DNA of 13,797 nucleotides, taken from JBCBJZ01 sp038522635. Its GTDB lineage: Bacteria; Pseudomonadota; Alphaproteobacteria; Rhizobiales; Hyphomicrobiaceae. Numbering within the stretch: position 1 is the stretch's first letter; every line of letters begins with the position of its first letter. Of the stretch, positions 1-6,764 are shown one piece after another. Location: positions 1-13,797 of the forward strand of contig JBCBJZ010000105.1 of NCBI GenBank assembly GCA_038522635.1. The letters run 5' to 3'. The notes beneath the pieces are model-generated. The model saw nothing but the letters and a program-made list of their open reading frames with translations, did no database searches and had not been told where the DNA came from. Both the position numbers and the translations under genes were made by a program.

Positions 1-1121
1 TCTTTGTAGGTGCCTTCGAGCGCGTCAATGAATTGCTCATCATCGCCTGTGCCGAGCGTGGCGACCACAAGCGCCTGGGTTTCGCCACGGGTGAAGAGCG
101 CGGAACCGTGTGCGCGCGGCAGCACGTGCACCTCTGACTCAATCGGACGGACCTGATCGAGCGTGCGTTCATCGATGCGCTTGCCAGTCTTGATGATGTT
201 GCCGCGGACCACATCCTTTTCGAGGTCCTTGAAGGTATCGGCGATCAGCGTCTTGTCGCCAGGGGCGTCTTCGGGCGGGCGGATCGCCTCCATGACCTTG
301 GCTTTAACGTCGGCCACCATCGACACGCGCTTCTGCTTTTCGATGGTCGCGAAGGCGGCGCGCAGGTCCGCTTCGGCGATCTCGGCCATGGCGCTTTTGT
401 ATTTGGCCTTGTCCGGCTTGGCGATTTCCCAGGGATCTTTGGCGGAGCGTTCAGCGAGATCGATGATCGCGTCGATGACCGGCTGGAAATGCTTGTGGCC
501 GAACATCACAGCTTCGAGCATCTGCTCTTCGGTGAGTTCTTTGGCTTCCGATTCAACCATCATCACGGCATCGCCCGTGCCGGCGACCACCAGATCGAGG
601 GCGGTGTCGCTCATCTCATCGAGCAGCGGGTTCAAGACGAGCTCACCGTTGATGTGGCCAACGCGGGCTGCACCGATGGGTCCGCGGAAGGGCACACCTG
701 AAATGGTCAGCGCGGCGGATGCAGCGACCATGGCGACGATGTCGGGGTCGTTTTCCAGGTCGTGCGAGAGCACGGTGATGATGACCTGGGTTTCGTTCTT
801 GAAGCCCTCTTCGAACAGCGGGCGGATCGGGCGGTCGATCAGACGCGAGGTCAGCGTTTCCTTTTCGCTCGGGCGCCCTTCGCGCTTGAAGAAGCCGCCC
901 GGGATTTTGCCGGCCGCGTAGGTCTTTTCCTGGTAATTGATCGTCAACGGGAAGAAGTCGATCCCGGGCTTCACTTCGCGTGCGGCGACGGCGGTGGCGA
1001 GCACGGTCGTCTCACCGTATTGCGCGAGGATGGCGCCGTCGGCCTGGCGGGCCATGCGCCCGGTTTCCAGGATGAGCGGACGGCCGCCCCAGTCAATTTC
1101 CACGCGTTGGATGTCGAACAT
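1..1121 (-). CDS. pnp: Polyribonucleotide nucleotidyltransferase (PNPase), 3' part beyond window
   Basis: This is the N-terminal half of PNPase, the phosphate-dependent 3'-5' exoribonuclease of the RNA degradosome. Translating back from ATG at 1121 gives MFDIQRVEIDWGGRPLILET, the usual PNPase opening. The first RNase PH domain follows (INYQEKTYAAGKIPGGFFKR near residues 62-81, SRLIDRPIRPLF near 92-103), then the helical linker domain, then the start of the second RNase PH domain (FTRGETQALVVATLGT near 345-360). The reading frame is open for 373 codons and leaves the window at base 1. The full protein is usually about 700 residues, so the second PH, KH and S1 domains lie outside. A weak purine-rich site (AGAAAGA) precedes the start. 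It lies downstream of rpsO on the same strand, the classic rpsO-pnp order, and is probably co-transcribed with it. Confidence 0.97.
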   Translation of the reverse strand, partial: MFDIQRVEIDWGGRPLILETGRMARQADGAILAQYGETTVLATAVAAREVKPGIDFFPLTINYQEKTYAAGKIPGGFFKREGRPSEKETLTSRLIDRPIRPLFEEGFKNETQVIITVLSHDLENDPDIVAMVAASAALTISGVPFRGPIGAARVGHINGELVLNPLLDEMSDTALDLVVAGTGDAVMMVESEAKELTEEQMLEAVMFGHKHFQPVIDAIIDLAERSAKDPWEIAKPDKAKYKSAMAEIAEADLRAAFATIEKQKRVSMVADVKAKVMEAIRPPEDAPGDKTLIADTFKDLEKDVVRGNIIKTGKRIDERTLDQVRPIESEVHVLPRAHGSALFTRGETQALVVATLGTGDDEQFIDALEGTYK

Positions 1122-1426
1122 GACGTGTTATCTTTCTGCCTGTGGTTTACGGCCTGGAACGCCGGCCCATCCGGCGTTGGCCTAGCACACCCGTTTGCTT
1201 GCGCTTTGCCCATGGAAAGAGCGTGCTTGCGCGGGTTGAGGCGTGCGAACCGCTCAAGAAGAGCCCCAAAGCCTGAGCTTAGCGGCTTGACTTGGGGACC
1301 TTGGGCGGTGGGACCTGACGCGCTGCGTTTGCGTGCGCGTGCCTGGCATGCCAGGGCGGCGTCAGGGCGCGTCAGGGGAGAGGCGCGCTTAACGTGGGGC
1401 GCGCCTGCGAACTTTGCTGCCAGTGA
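1122..1426 (-). other. rpsO-pnp intergenic spacer with inverted repeats
   Basis: This 305-base spacer holds no credible gene. It contains three inverted repeats: an 8-bp hairpin close to pnp (1151-1182, listed separately), a perfect 14-bp palindrome CCTGGCATGCCAGG at 1342-1355, and an interrupted dyad at 1264-1297 (CCCCA..AAGCC / GGCTT..TTGGGG). None is followed on the minus strand by a clear U-tract, so I do not call a terminator. Structured RNA between rpsO and pnp is known from enterobacteria, where RNase III cuts it. Assigning that role here is inference. Confidence 0.6.
1151..1182 (-). promoter_or_regulatory. Hairpin in the pnp leader, possible processing/autoregulation site
   Basis: AACGCCGG (1158-1165) pairs perfectly with CCGGCGTT (1171-1178) across a 5-nt loop. 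A further GGCC/GGCC pairing (1151-1154 with 1179-1182) extends the stem past a 3-nt bulge. It lies about 30 bases upstream of the pnp start and after rpsO. In Escherichia coli, pnp is autoregulated through RNase III cleavage of a leader stem-loop. This hairpin is in the right place for a similar role, but that is inferred from position and structure only. Confidence 0.45.
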
Positions 1427-1696
1427 TTACCGGCGGATGCCGTGGCGCTGCAGGATGCCGCGGTAACGCTCTTCGCTTTTGGAGCGCACGTAGTCCAGCA
1501 GGCGGCGGCGCTGGCTGACCATTTTCAGCAGGCCGCGGCGTGAGTGGTTGTCTTTTTTGTGGGTTTTGAAGTGCTCGGTCAGCGTTTCGATGCGTTTCGT
1601 CAAAATGGCGATCTGCACCTCCGGTGAACCGGTGTCATTGGCACTCGTTGCGTTCTCTTTGATCAGTTCTTGCTTGCGTTCAGCCGTAATCGACAT
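1427..1696 (-). CDS. rpsO: 30S ribosomal protein S15
   Basis: This 89-residue protein matches the usual length of S15, which binds the central domain of 16S rRNA and bridges to 23S rRNA. Recognisable S15 segments are NDTGSPEVQIAILTKRIETL (residues 20-39), the HFKTHKKDNHSRRGL stretch in the middle, and the C-terminal SQRRRLLDYVRSKSEERY region, ending RHGIRR. The open frame extends upstream to 1753, but ATG at 1696 gives the canonical MSITAERKQELI start and has a good ribosome-binding site (AGAGGAG) at proper spacing. pnp follows 305 bases downstream. truB, often upstream of rpsO in proteobacteria, is not here. The neighbour is divergent, so the rpsO promoter should lie in 1697-2114. Confidence 0.98.
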   Translation of the reverse strand: MSITAERKQELIKENATSANDTGSPEVQIAILTKRIETLTEHFKTHKKDNHSRRGLLKMVSQRRRLLDYVRSKSEERYRGILQRHGIRR

Positions 1697-2114
1697 CGGG
1701 ACTCCTCTTTCATCCGTGTAGGTCAGGGGGCGGCGACGGGACGGCGATCGCATTCGAATGCCACGACATGCAGCGCCAGGGTCGTCGTTGACGACGCAAG
1801 CGCGTTAAGTCGCTGAAAGTCGATGTTGAGCCTTGATGTCTCGTGCCAAGCGGCCCTGGCCAGGATGTCGTCCAGCCGGGTCACTGCTCGCGCCGGCGCT
1901 AAGTCGGTGCCCGCGTGAGCGCTGTATACACGATCATCTCGCGATTGCGAGGGGTTTCGCATCGCCCGCCGGGCGCGATGTGGCCGCAGCCGTTGTCATG
2001 ATGCGGCCTTAGACTCACGGTCAAACGCCAAGTGAAACAGAGAATTGGTAGGGTTGGGTGGCTGTATCACGAAACAATGCGGCGACGGGCGGGAACGGCT
2101 GTCGAGGCGTTCCG
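1697..2114. other. Divergent intergenic region between rpsO and the exported protein gene
   Basis: About 420 bases separate the two divergent starts and should contain both promoters. I found no convincing promoter. On the minus strand a TTGACC (2022-2027) has only a poor -10 at 17 bp, and a TATACA-like element near 1924-1929 lacks a good -35. A dyad sits at about 1961-1979 (ATCGCCCG / CGGGCGCGAT). A 79-codon minus-strand frame (1723-1962) has no ribosome-binding site and resembles nothing I know, so I do not call it a gene. A GTG at 2058 opens an upstream extension of the next gene, which I judge to be untranslated leader. Confidence 0.5.
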
Positions 2115-2144
2115 ATGCGGATTGGGCCGATGCGGATCGGGCCG
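2115..2144 (+). repeat. Tandem 15-bp duplication encoding MRIGP twice
   Basis: ATGCGGATTGGGCCG is followed immediately by ATGCGGATCGGGCCG, differing only at one third-codon base, so the protein starts MRIGPMRIGP. Either ATG (2115 or 2130) leaves the signal peptide intact. The GAGG site is best placed for the first. Confidence 0.85.
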
Positions 2145-3407
2145 CGCGCTGGCGTTGCGAGCGCCACGGGACTTGCCTTGCTTCTCGTGCAAGGGGCGGC
2201 CTTCGGCGCGGTTTCAGCGGCCGAGAGCGGGACCGAGCGCTTGCGTTTTGCGCCGTTCGGGCCGCCGCCGATGCGGCTCAGCGCGGTGGACGACAACACC
2301 CTTGCCTGCGACCGCCAGCACATCAAGCATATCATCGAGCGCGCGCAATTTGACGATGTGGCCCGCGTTTACTGGGCGCAGGTCAACGCCAAGCGGTCCA
2401 CGCGGGCGCGGCGCAAGCGTGCGGGGCTAGCCTTGCGCAAGCGCGATTACATGCTGCGCCATCCGCCGGTTTATAGGGGCGCGCCGCTACCCAAGTGCCG
2501 CAGCGTGAAGGCGCGCAAGCCGCGTAAACGGCGCACGCTTCCGCTGGTCAGCGATCTGCTGCGGGAAGCCAAGCGGCTCTACAGGTTTACGCCGCGGCCG
2601 ACCACGGAAGCACTCTACAAGCAGGCGATGGCCCGGGAAGCGCTGCGGATCGGGCTGACAAGCGGCCAGGTCGTCGGTGTTTACGCGCTCGAAACCGGCG
2701 GGATCGGGCCGTATTATCGGCAGTCTGGCATTTTCACGACCGACCAACGCTGCCGCAAAATCAAGCCGCGCGGGCGCCCGGCCTCCACCGCGCTCGGCTA
2801 CGCGCAGTTGTTGGCGGCAAACTCCAACGCGATGATCTCGCTCGATGGGGTGCTGTTCGCCAGGCTGCTGCGCGCGCGGGCGCGTCAGGCGACCGCACCG
2901 CGGGCGGCCAATCTACGGGCCAAAGCGAGCCTGGTGCTGCGCGCCAAGCGCGACATCGACCGGGCGACGAAACGGTACCGGGTGCGCAACGGTTGGCGGG
3001 AGTACGTGGCACTGGGCAAGACCAAGCTTGGCCGCGCGGTGCACGCGTTCAACTTGGACGCGGATATCGGGCCGTTAATGCAGGTGCACAAGCTTCTGCG
3101 CATTCGCAAAGCGGCGCGCGCCAAGGGTGTGACGGGGCTGTCAGGCGCGCAGATGGAGCTGTTGAACCTCGTCGGCTACGGGCGGGGGCTTGAGATGCTG
3201 AGGCCGGTCGCCCGCGGCGTGCCGACCTCGAATTTCTTCGACCGGTTGGGCTATGAACGCAATCCGGTGGCGAAGAACCTGACGGCGAAGGGCCTCGTTG
3301 ACCGCATCGCGTCGATCATCCGCAAGCGTATGCGGGCATGCGGTTCGGTGGAGTTTCTGCGGATCTTCGCGCAAGTGCGCCGGGCACGACTCGCCGCCAG
3401 CCAGTGA
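2115..3407 (+). CDS. Exported protein with lysozyme/SLT-like active-site signature
   Basis: This is a 430-residue, strongly basic, probably periplasmic protein. I chose ATG 2115 because GAGG lies 7 bases upstream and the frame then opens with a signal-peptide-like stretch (basic start, hydrophobic core near residues 17-35, candidate cleavage near 35-37). The frame also extends to GTG 2058. The segment VYALETGGIGPYYRQSG (189-205) followed by ALGYAQLLAANS (227-238) resembles the catalytic Glu motif and the A-x-G-x-x-Q motif of Slt-type lytic transglycosylases, making Glu193 the likely acid. Lys/Arg-rich stretches at 93-140 and 250-290 are unusual. A conserved-looking C-terminal block, SNFFDRLGYERNPVAKN, spans 372-388. 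It converges on an MltB-type transglycosylase gene. I do not recognise the exact family; peptidoglycan cleavage is inferred from motifs. Confidence 0.8.
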   Translation: MRIGPMRIGPRAGVASATGLALLLVQGAAFGAVSAAESGTERLRFAPFGPPPMRLSAVDDNTLACDRQHIKHIIERAQFDDVARVYWAQVNAKRSTRARRKRAGLALRKRDYMLRHPPVYRGAPLPKCRSVKARKPRKRRTLPLVSDLLREAKRLYRFTPRPTTEALYKQAMAREALRIGLTSGQVVGVYALETGGIGPYYRQSGIFTTDQRCRKIKPRGRPASTALGYAQLLAANSNAMISLDGVLFARLLRARARQATAPRAANLRAKASLVLRAKRDIDRATKRYRVRNGWREYVALGKTKLGRAVHAFNLDADIGPLMQVHKLLRIRKAARAKGVTGLSGAQMELLNLVGYGRGLEMLRPVARGVPTSNFFDRLGYERNPVAKNLTAKGLVDRIASIIRKRMRACGSVEFLRIFAQVRRARLAASQ

Positions 3408-3440
3408 ATTTCAAGCTGACGGCGAATACGCCTTCGAGGT

Positions 3441-3470
3441 GAGCGCTCATCTGCGTCGATGACGGCGCTC
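3441..3470. terminator. Hairpin between convergent genes, possible bidirectional terminator
   Basis: GAGCGC-TCATC (3441-3451) pairs with GATGA-CG-GCGCTC (3458-3470): eleven base pairs with a 2-nt bulge around a 6-nt loop. It sits in the 62-base gap between two converging coding regions and touches the stop codon of the minus-strand gene. There is no T-tract on either side, so it may mark mRNA 3' ends without being a full intrinsic terminator. Confidence 0.45.
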
Positions 3471-4714
3471 TACAGCCGGTTCATCAACGCGCGCGACGGA
3501 TAGCTGTCGGCGGGCAGGCCAAGGCGCAGCTGCATGGCTTTCACGGCCGCCCGCGATTTGGCGCCAAGCTTGCCATCGACATCGCCGACATCGTAGCCGC
3601 GGCGTTTCAGGCGCCGCTGCAACCGTTTGATCTGCTCAAGCGAGAAATCGGTCACATTGGCGCCGCGCCGCGCTTTCCGGGCCGCGGGCGCGCCGTTGAG
3701 GCGGGTTGCGAAATGGGCCGCCGTGATCGCGTAAATCAGCGACTGGTTCCACTTCAGGTAGATGCGGAAGTTCTCGTAAGCGAGAAAAGCTGGACCATTG
3801 CGGCCCATCGGTAGCAGCAGCGATGCTGGCGCACCATCGCGTGGTAGCGCGCGGCCTGAACGCAACCGCACGCCCCATTTCGCCCACTGGCTGCGCGGGT
3901 GGCGGATTGCAAGGTCAGCTTCACGCCACGGCATGCGGCGCGGCACACTCACTTCCTGCAGCCACGGTTCGCCCCGCCGCCAGCCCAGATGCTGGATGAA
4001 GTTCGCCGTTGAGCCGATAACGTCGGCCGGGCTGCGCATCAGATCGCGGCGACCATCACGGTTAAAGTCGATGGCGTGGTTGAGGTAGTGGCTCGGCAGG
4101 AACTGCGTTTGGCCGATTTCGCCGGCCCACGAGCCGATCATTGTCGACGGGGTCATGTCGCCGCGATCGATGATCTTGAGGGCTGCCATCAGTTCAGGCC
4201 GGAAGATTTCGGGCCGCCGACAGTCGTAGGCGAGCGTTGCCAGCGAGCGCAGGATACGCAATTTGCCCATGCCAACGCCGAAGTCGCTTTCCAGCGCCCA
4301 GAAGGCGGTGATCACGGGTCCTGGAACGCCGTAACGTTCGCGCGCCATGCGGAACCAGCGCGCGTGCTTCTTCATCTGACGCTTGCCGGCACGCATCCGG
4401 TAGTTCGAGATCAGGCGGCGCGAGAACTTGTTAAAGCTGAGCGCGAAAAAGCTCTGACGGCGGTCGCGGCGGATCACATCAGGGGCAAACCGCACGTTGC
4501 CGATCGCCCTGCGGATGGTGCGTTGCGAGACGCCTTCCGCCCGTGCCTTGCGTTTGAAGTCGCGCATGAAGGCGTCAAAGCTACCGGTGTTCCGGCAGTT
4601 GCGATTTCCCGCATGGGCTGGGTCGGCGAGCGCTGCCAACATGCCCACCATAGCGAGCGCCAGGCCGGTGCACGGCAAGGTTTTGTTCATAAAGCGACTG
4701 AACTTGGCGTCCAT
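3470..4714 (-). CDS. Lytic murein transglycosylase, MltB family, with peptidoglycan-binding domain
   Basis: This 414-residue exported enzyme would cleave the MurNAc-GlcNAc bond of peptidoglycan to give 1,6-anhydro products. Residues 1-35 form a signal peptide ending AHA|G with no lipobox, so it is probably soluble periplasmic rather than a lipoprotein like E. coli MltB. The SLT_2-type catalytic domain spans about 43-345, with the catalytic Glu142 in FWALESDFGVGMGKLRILRS and the family motif AGEIGQTQFLPSHY at 197-210. DFNRDGRRDL near 216-225 is also typical of the family. Residues 353-414 form a PG_binding_1 domain (IKRLQRRLKRRGYDVGDVDG, then SRAAVKAMQ). ATG 4714 lacks a strong ribosome-binding site. 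An in-frame ATG at 4690 is the alternative and would shorten the signal peptide by eight residues. It converges with another lysozyme-fold gene and diverges from rlmN. Confidence 0.95.
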   Translation of the reverse strand: MDAKFSRFMNKTLPCTGLALAMVGMLAALADPAHAGNRNCRNTGSFDAFMRDFKRKARAEGVSQRTIRRAIGNVRFAPDVIRRDRRQSFFALSFNKFSRRLISNYRMRAGKRQMKKHARWFRMARERYGVPGPVITAFWALESDFGVGMGKLRILRSLATLAYDCRRPEIFRPELMAALKIIDRGDMTPSTMIGSWAGEIGQTQFLPSHYLNHAIDFNRDGRRDLMRSPADVIGSTANFIQHLGWRRGEPWLQEVSVPRRMPWREADLAIRHPRSQWAKWGVRLRSGRALPRDGAPASLLLPMGRNGPAFLAYENFRIYLKWNQSLIYAITAAHFATRLNGAPAARKARRGANVTDFSLEQIKRLQRRLKRRGYDVGDVDGKLGAKSRAAVKAMQLRLGLPADSYPSRALMNRL

Positions 4715-4842
4715 GGCAATTGATGTCCCAACACGTTCCCACCCGATCGCGGTGCACTTTGGCGGGCGAGCGTGGCGACTTCAAGCGTGAAGCGGCAAAG
4801 CGAGCGGATTGCTTAACGCGACAGGTCTCAGGTCAGGTGAGC

Positions 4843-4870
4843 GCGCTTGAGGGACGGGGCCTTTAAGCGC
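4843..4870 (+). promoter_or_regulatory. Stem-loop upstream of rlmN
   Basis: GCGCTTGAGGG (4843-4853) pairs with CCTTTAAGCGC (4860-4870): eleven pairs including two G-T wobbles, around the loop ACGGGG. It ends 26 bases before the rlmN ATG in the divergent intergenic region and has no T-tract. It could be a leader structure or a dyad operator. A related string, TTAACGCGACAGG, lies about 50 bases upstream and resembles the TTAAGCGCGACAGC at the 3' side of the hairpin. Confidence 0.4.
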
Positions 4871-4896
4871 GACAGCGGGAGTGCTAAATCACGGCC

Positions 4897-6240
4897 ATGG
4901 TCACAGTTTATCCCAACGTTTCGGAAGCTTCTGACGCTTCGGGCGAGTCTGCGCCGGTCCATGCCCCGGCAACACCCATAGAGACGCTCCCCTCAGAGAC
5001 GCTCCCTGCAGAGTCGCTCCTCGCCGAGGCTCAGCGCATGCCCGCTCCAACCTTGGCCGGTGCAGATCGCGACGTGATGCGTGAAGCGTTGCGTGCGTGT
5101 GGCGTGCCCGAACGCCAGCTGCGGATGCGGGTCGCACAACTGTGGGGCTGGACCTACGTCCAGGGGCTGACCTCGTTCGAAGCCATGAGCGACGTTTCAA
5201 AGCCGCTTCGCGCACGACTGGCGGACGCGTACACGCTGGCGCGGCCGGACATCGTCGATGAGCAGGTCTCAAGCGACGGCACGCGCAAATGGCTGTTGCG
5301 CTTGCCCCGGCGGGGGAATGAGCGGCAGGCCCCTGAGATCGAGACCGTCTATATCCCTGAAGCGGACCGCGGGACGCTTTGCATCTCGAGCCAGGTGGGT
5401 TGCACGCTGACCTGTTCGTTTTGCCATACCGGCACGCAAAAATTGGTGCGCAACCTGACGCCGGAAGAGATCGTCGGGCAATTGCTGCTGGCGCGTGATC
5501 GTCTGGGTGATTGGCCAGCCGGTGTGCCGGCTGATCCCCGCGGGCTGCCGGAGGGGCCGCGCAAGATCACCAACGTGGTGCTGATGGGCATGGGCGAGCC
5601 GCTCTACAACACGCAGAACGTGCATCGTGCCATGGAGGTTGTGGCCGATGATGCCGGTATCGCGTTGTCGAAACGGCGCATCACGCTGTCAACGTCAGGC
5701 GTGGTGCCGGAGATCCCGCGTTGGGGCGCGATGAGCGGCACGATGCTGGCGATCTCGCTTCACGCGGTGCGCGATGAGCTGCGCGATGAACTGGTGCCGA
5801 TCAATCGCAAATTCCCGATCAGCGAACTGCTGGCGGCGTGCCGCGCCTACCCCGGCCTTTCGAACGCGAAGCGGATCACGTTTGAGTACGTGATGCTCGA
5901 TGGCGTCAATGACAGTTTGGCGGAAGCGCGAGAGCTGGTGCGCTTGCTGAAGGGCATTCCGGCCAAGATCAACCTGATCCCGTTCAACCCTTGGCCGGGT
6001 TCGCGCTATGCGTGTTCGGATTGGGAACGTATCGAAGCGTTCGCCGATGTGGTTAATCGCGCCGGCTACGCGAGCCCGGTGCGCACGCCGCGGGGGCGGG
6101 ATATTCTTGCGGCCTGCGGGCAGTTGCGTTCAACGAGTGAGACGATGCGGCGCCGTGAACGCGATGCGCTTCGCGCTGCTGAGACGCCGTCGGCGCTTGC
6201 GCTGGGAGCTATGGCACCGCCCGGCCCGGAGGCGAGCTGA
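4897..6240 (+). CDS. rlmN: 23S rRNA (adenine-C2)-methyltransferase / tRNA m2A37 methyltransferase RlmN
   Basis: This radical-SAM enzyme methylates C2 of A2503 in 23S rRNA and of A37 in some tRNAs. The 447-residue product has the CxxxCxxC iron-sulfur motif (Cys169, Cys173, Cys176 in GCTLTCSFC). The cysteine seven residues before it, Cys162, matches the pattern CVSSQVGC of E. coli RlmN. The SAM-binding motif GMGEPLYN is at 231-238, and the C-terminal methyl-carrying cysteine is Cys407 in RDILAACGQL. Residues 1-48 form a variable, low-complexity extension with three ETLPS-like repeats. No good ribosome-binding site precedes ATG 4897, and an in-frame ATG at 5038 would remove this extension, so the start is uncertain. 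The stop overlaps the next ATG by one base, which implies translational coupling with the downstream membrane-protein gene. Confidence 0.97.
   Translation: MVTVYPNVSEASDASGESAPVHAPATPIETLPSETLPAESLLAEAQRMPAPTLAGADRDVMREALRACGVPERQLRMRVAQLWGWTYVQGLTSFEAMSDVSKPLRARLADAYTLARPDIVDEQVSSDGTRKWLLRLPRRGNERQAPEIETVYIPEADRGTLCISSQVGCTLTCSFCHTGTQKLVRNLTPEEIVGQLLLARDRLGDWPAGVPADPRGLPEGPRKITNVVLMGMGEPLYNTQNVHRAMEVVADDAGIALSKRRITLSTSGVVPEIPRWGAMSGTMLAISLHAVRDELRDELVPINRKFPISELLAACRAYPGLSNAKRITFEYVMLDGVNDSLAEARELVRLLKGIPAKINLIPFNPWPGSRYACSDWERIEAFADVVNRAGYASPVRTPRGRDILAACGQLRSTSETMRRRERDALRAAETPSALALGAMAPPGPEAS
4981..5025 (+). repeat. Three 15-bp tandem repeats in the rlmN N-terminal extension
   Basis: Units at 4981-4995, 4996-5010 and 5011-5025 all fit GAGwCGCTCC plus five variable bases and encode ETLPS, ETLPA and ESLLA. 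The third unit is the most diverged. This is an in-frame minisatellite-like expansion in a region outside the conserved RlmN fold. Confidence 0.75.
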
Positions 6241-6662
6241 TGGTGATGCACGCGCTTGGTCGCCTCATTATGGTGCCGCTTGGCATGGTGCTCGCGGCCT
6301 TCGCCACGTTGTTCGTGCTGACCACGCTTGGCCTTGAACGCGCGACGCAGGCGGCGCAAAGCGAAGACTGGATCACGACCTGGTTCACCACTGGCATCGA
6401 TACCTTCCTGCAAGGGCAGTTTTTGGCTTCCCCCGTAACGCTGGTGCCCGCGCTGGCGTTGGTTGCGGTCGGTGAGGTGGGCCGTATTCGTTCCGCGCTC
6501 TATTACGTATTCGGCGGTGGCGTCGCGCTGATGGCGGTGCCGTTTCTGGTGCGGTTGGGCGAGAACCATTCGTTCGCGACGAGTGCCGTCTGGCAGGTGT
6601 TCGCGACCGCGGGCTTTGCCGGTGGGCTCGTGTACTGGCTGATTGCGGGCCGTCGGGCGTGA
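6240..6662 (+). CDS. Small four-helix membrane protein of unknown function
   Basis: This 140-residue protein has four predicted membrane segments, at about 9-30, 62-80, 85-105 and 115-136, with short loops and a basic C-terminus (AGRRA). The ATG overlaps the rlmN stop (TGATG) and GGAGG lies 7 bases upstream, so it is co-transcribed and translationally coupled with rlmN. A second ATG at 6246 is also possible. It resembles the membrane part of the next gene: both begin with a GRL..P/I.G.VLA segment and end in GLVYWLI(A/S)GR, which points to tandem duplication. I recognise no domain of known function. Both termini are probably cytoplasmic, given the even helix number and the basic C-terminus. 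Confidence 0.85.
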   Translation: MVMHALGRLIMVPLGMVLAAFATLFVLTTLGLERATQAAQSEDWITTWFTTGIDTFLQGQFLASPVTLVPALALVAVGEVGRIRSALYYVFGGGVALMAVPFLVRLGENHSFATSAVWQVFATAGFAGGLVYWLIAGRRA

Positions 6663-6681
6663 GGCCGGCGTGCGGCGTTGC

Positions 6682-6711
6682 TTGAAAATAAAATTGCTTT
6701 GGAATGATAAT
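6682..6711 (+). promoter_or_regulatory. Candidate sigma70-type promoter for the second membrane-protein gene
   Basis: TTGAAA at 6682-6687 and GATAAT at 6706-6711 are separated by 18 bases (17 if TGATAA is taken as the -10). Each hexamer differs from consensus at one position, and the region is markedly AT-rich for this genome. It lies 53 bases before the ATG at 6765, within the 102-base gap after the first membrane-protein gene. Confidence 0.6.
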
Positions 6712-6764
6712 GGCTTAAGTAGGTTTGGCTCAGTCTTCATGTTAAATTCGCGCCGGGAGGCGTT

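Noticed and set aside
163..1466. Several plus-strand frames in the first 1.5 kb
   Set aside because: They are antisense to pnp, whose translation is unmistakable.
1723..1962. 79-codon minus-strand frame upstream of rpsO
   Set aside because: No ribosome-binding site, no known similarity, and located where the rpsO promoter should be.
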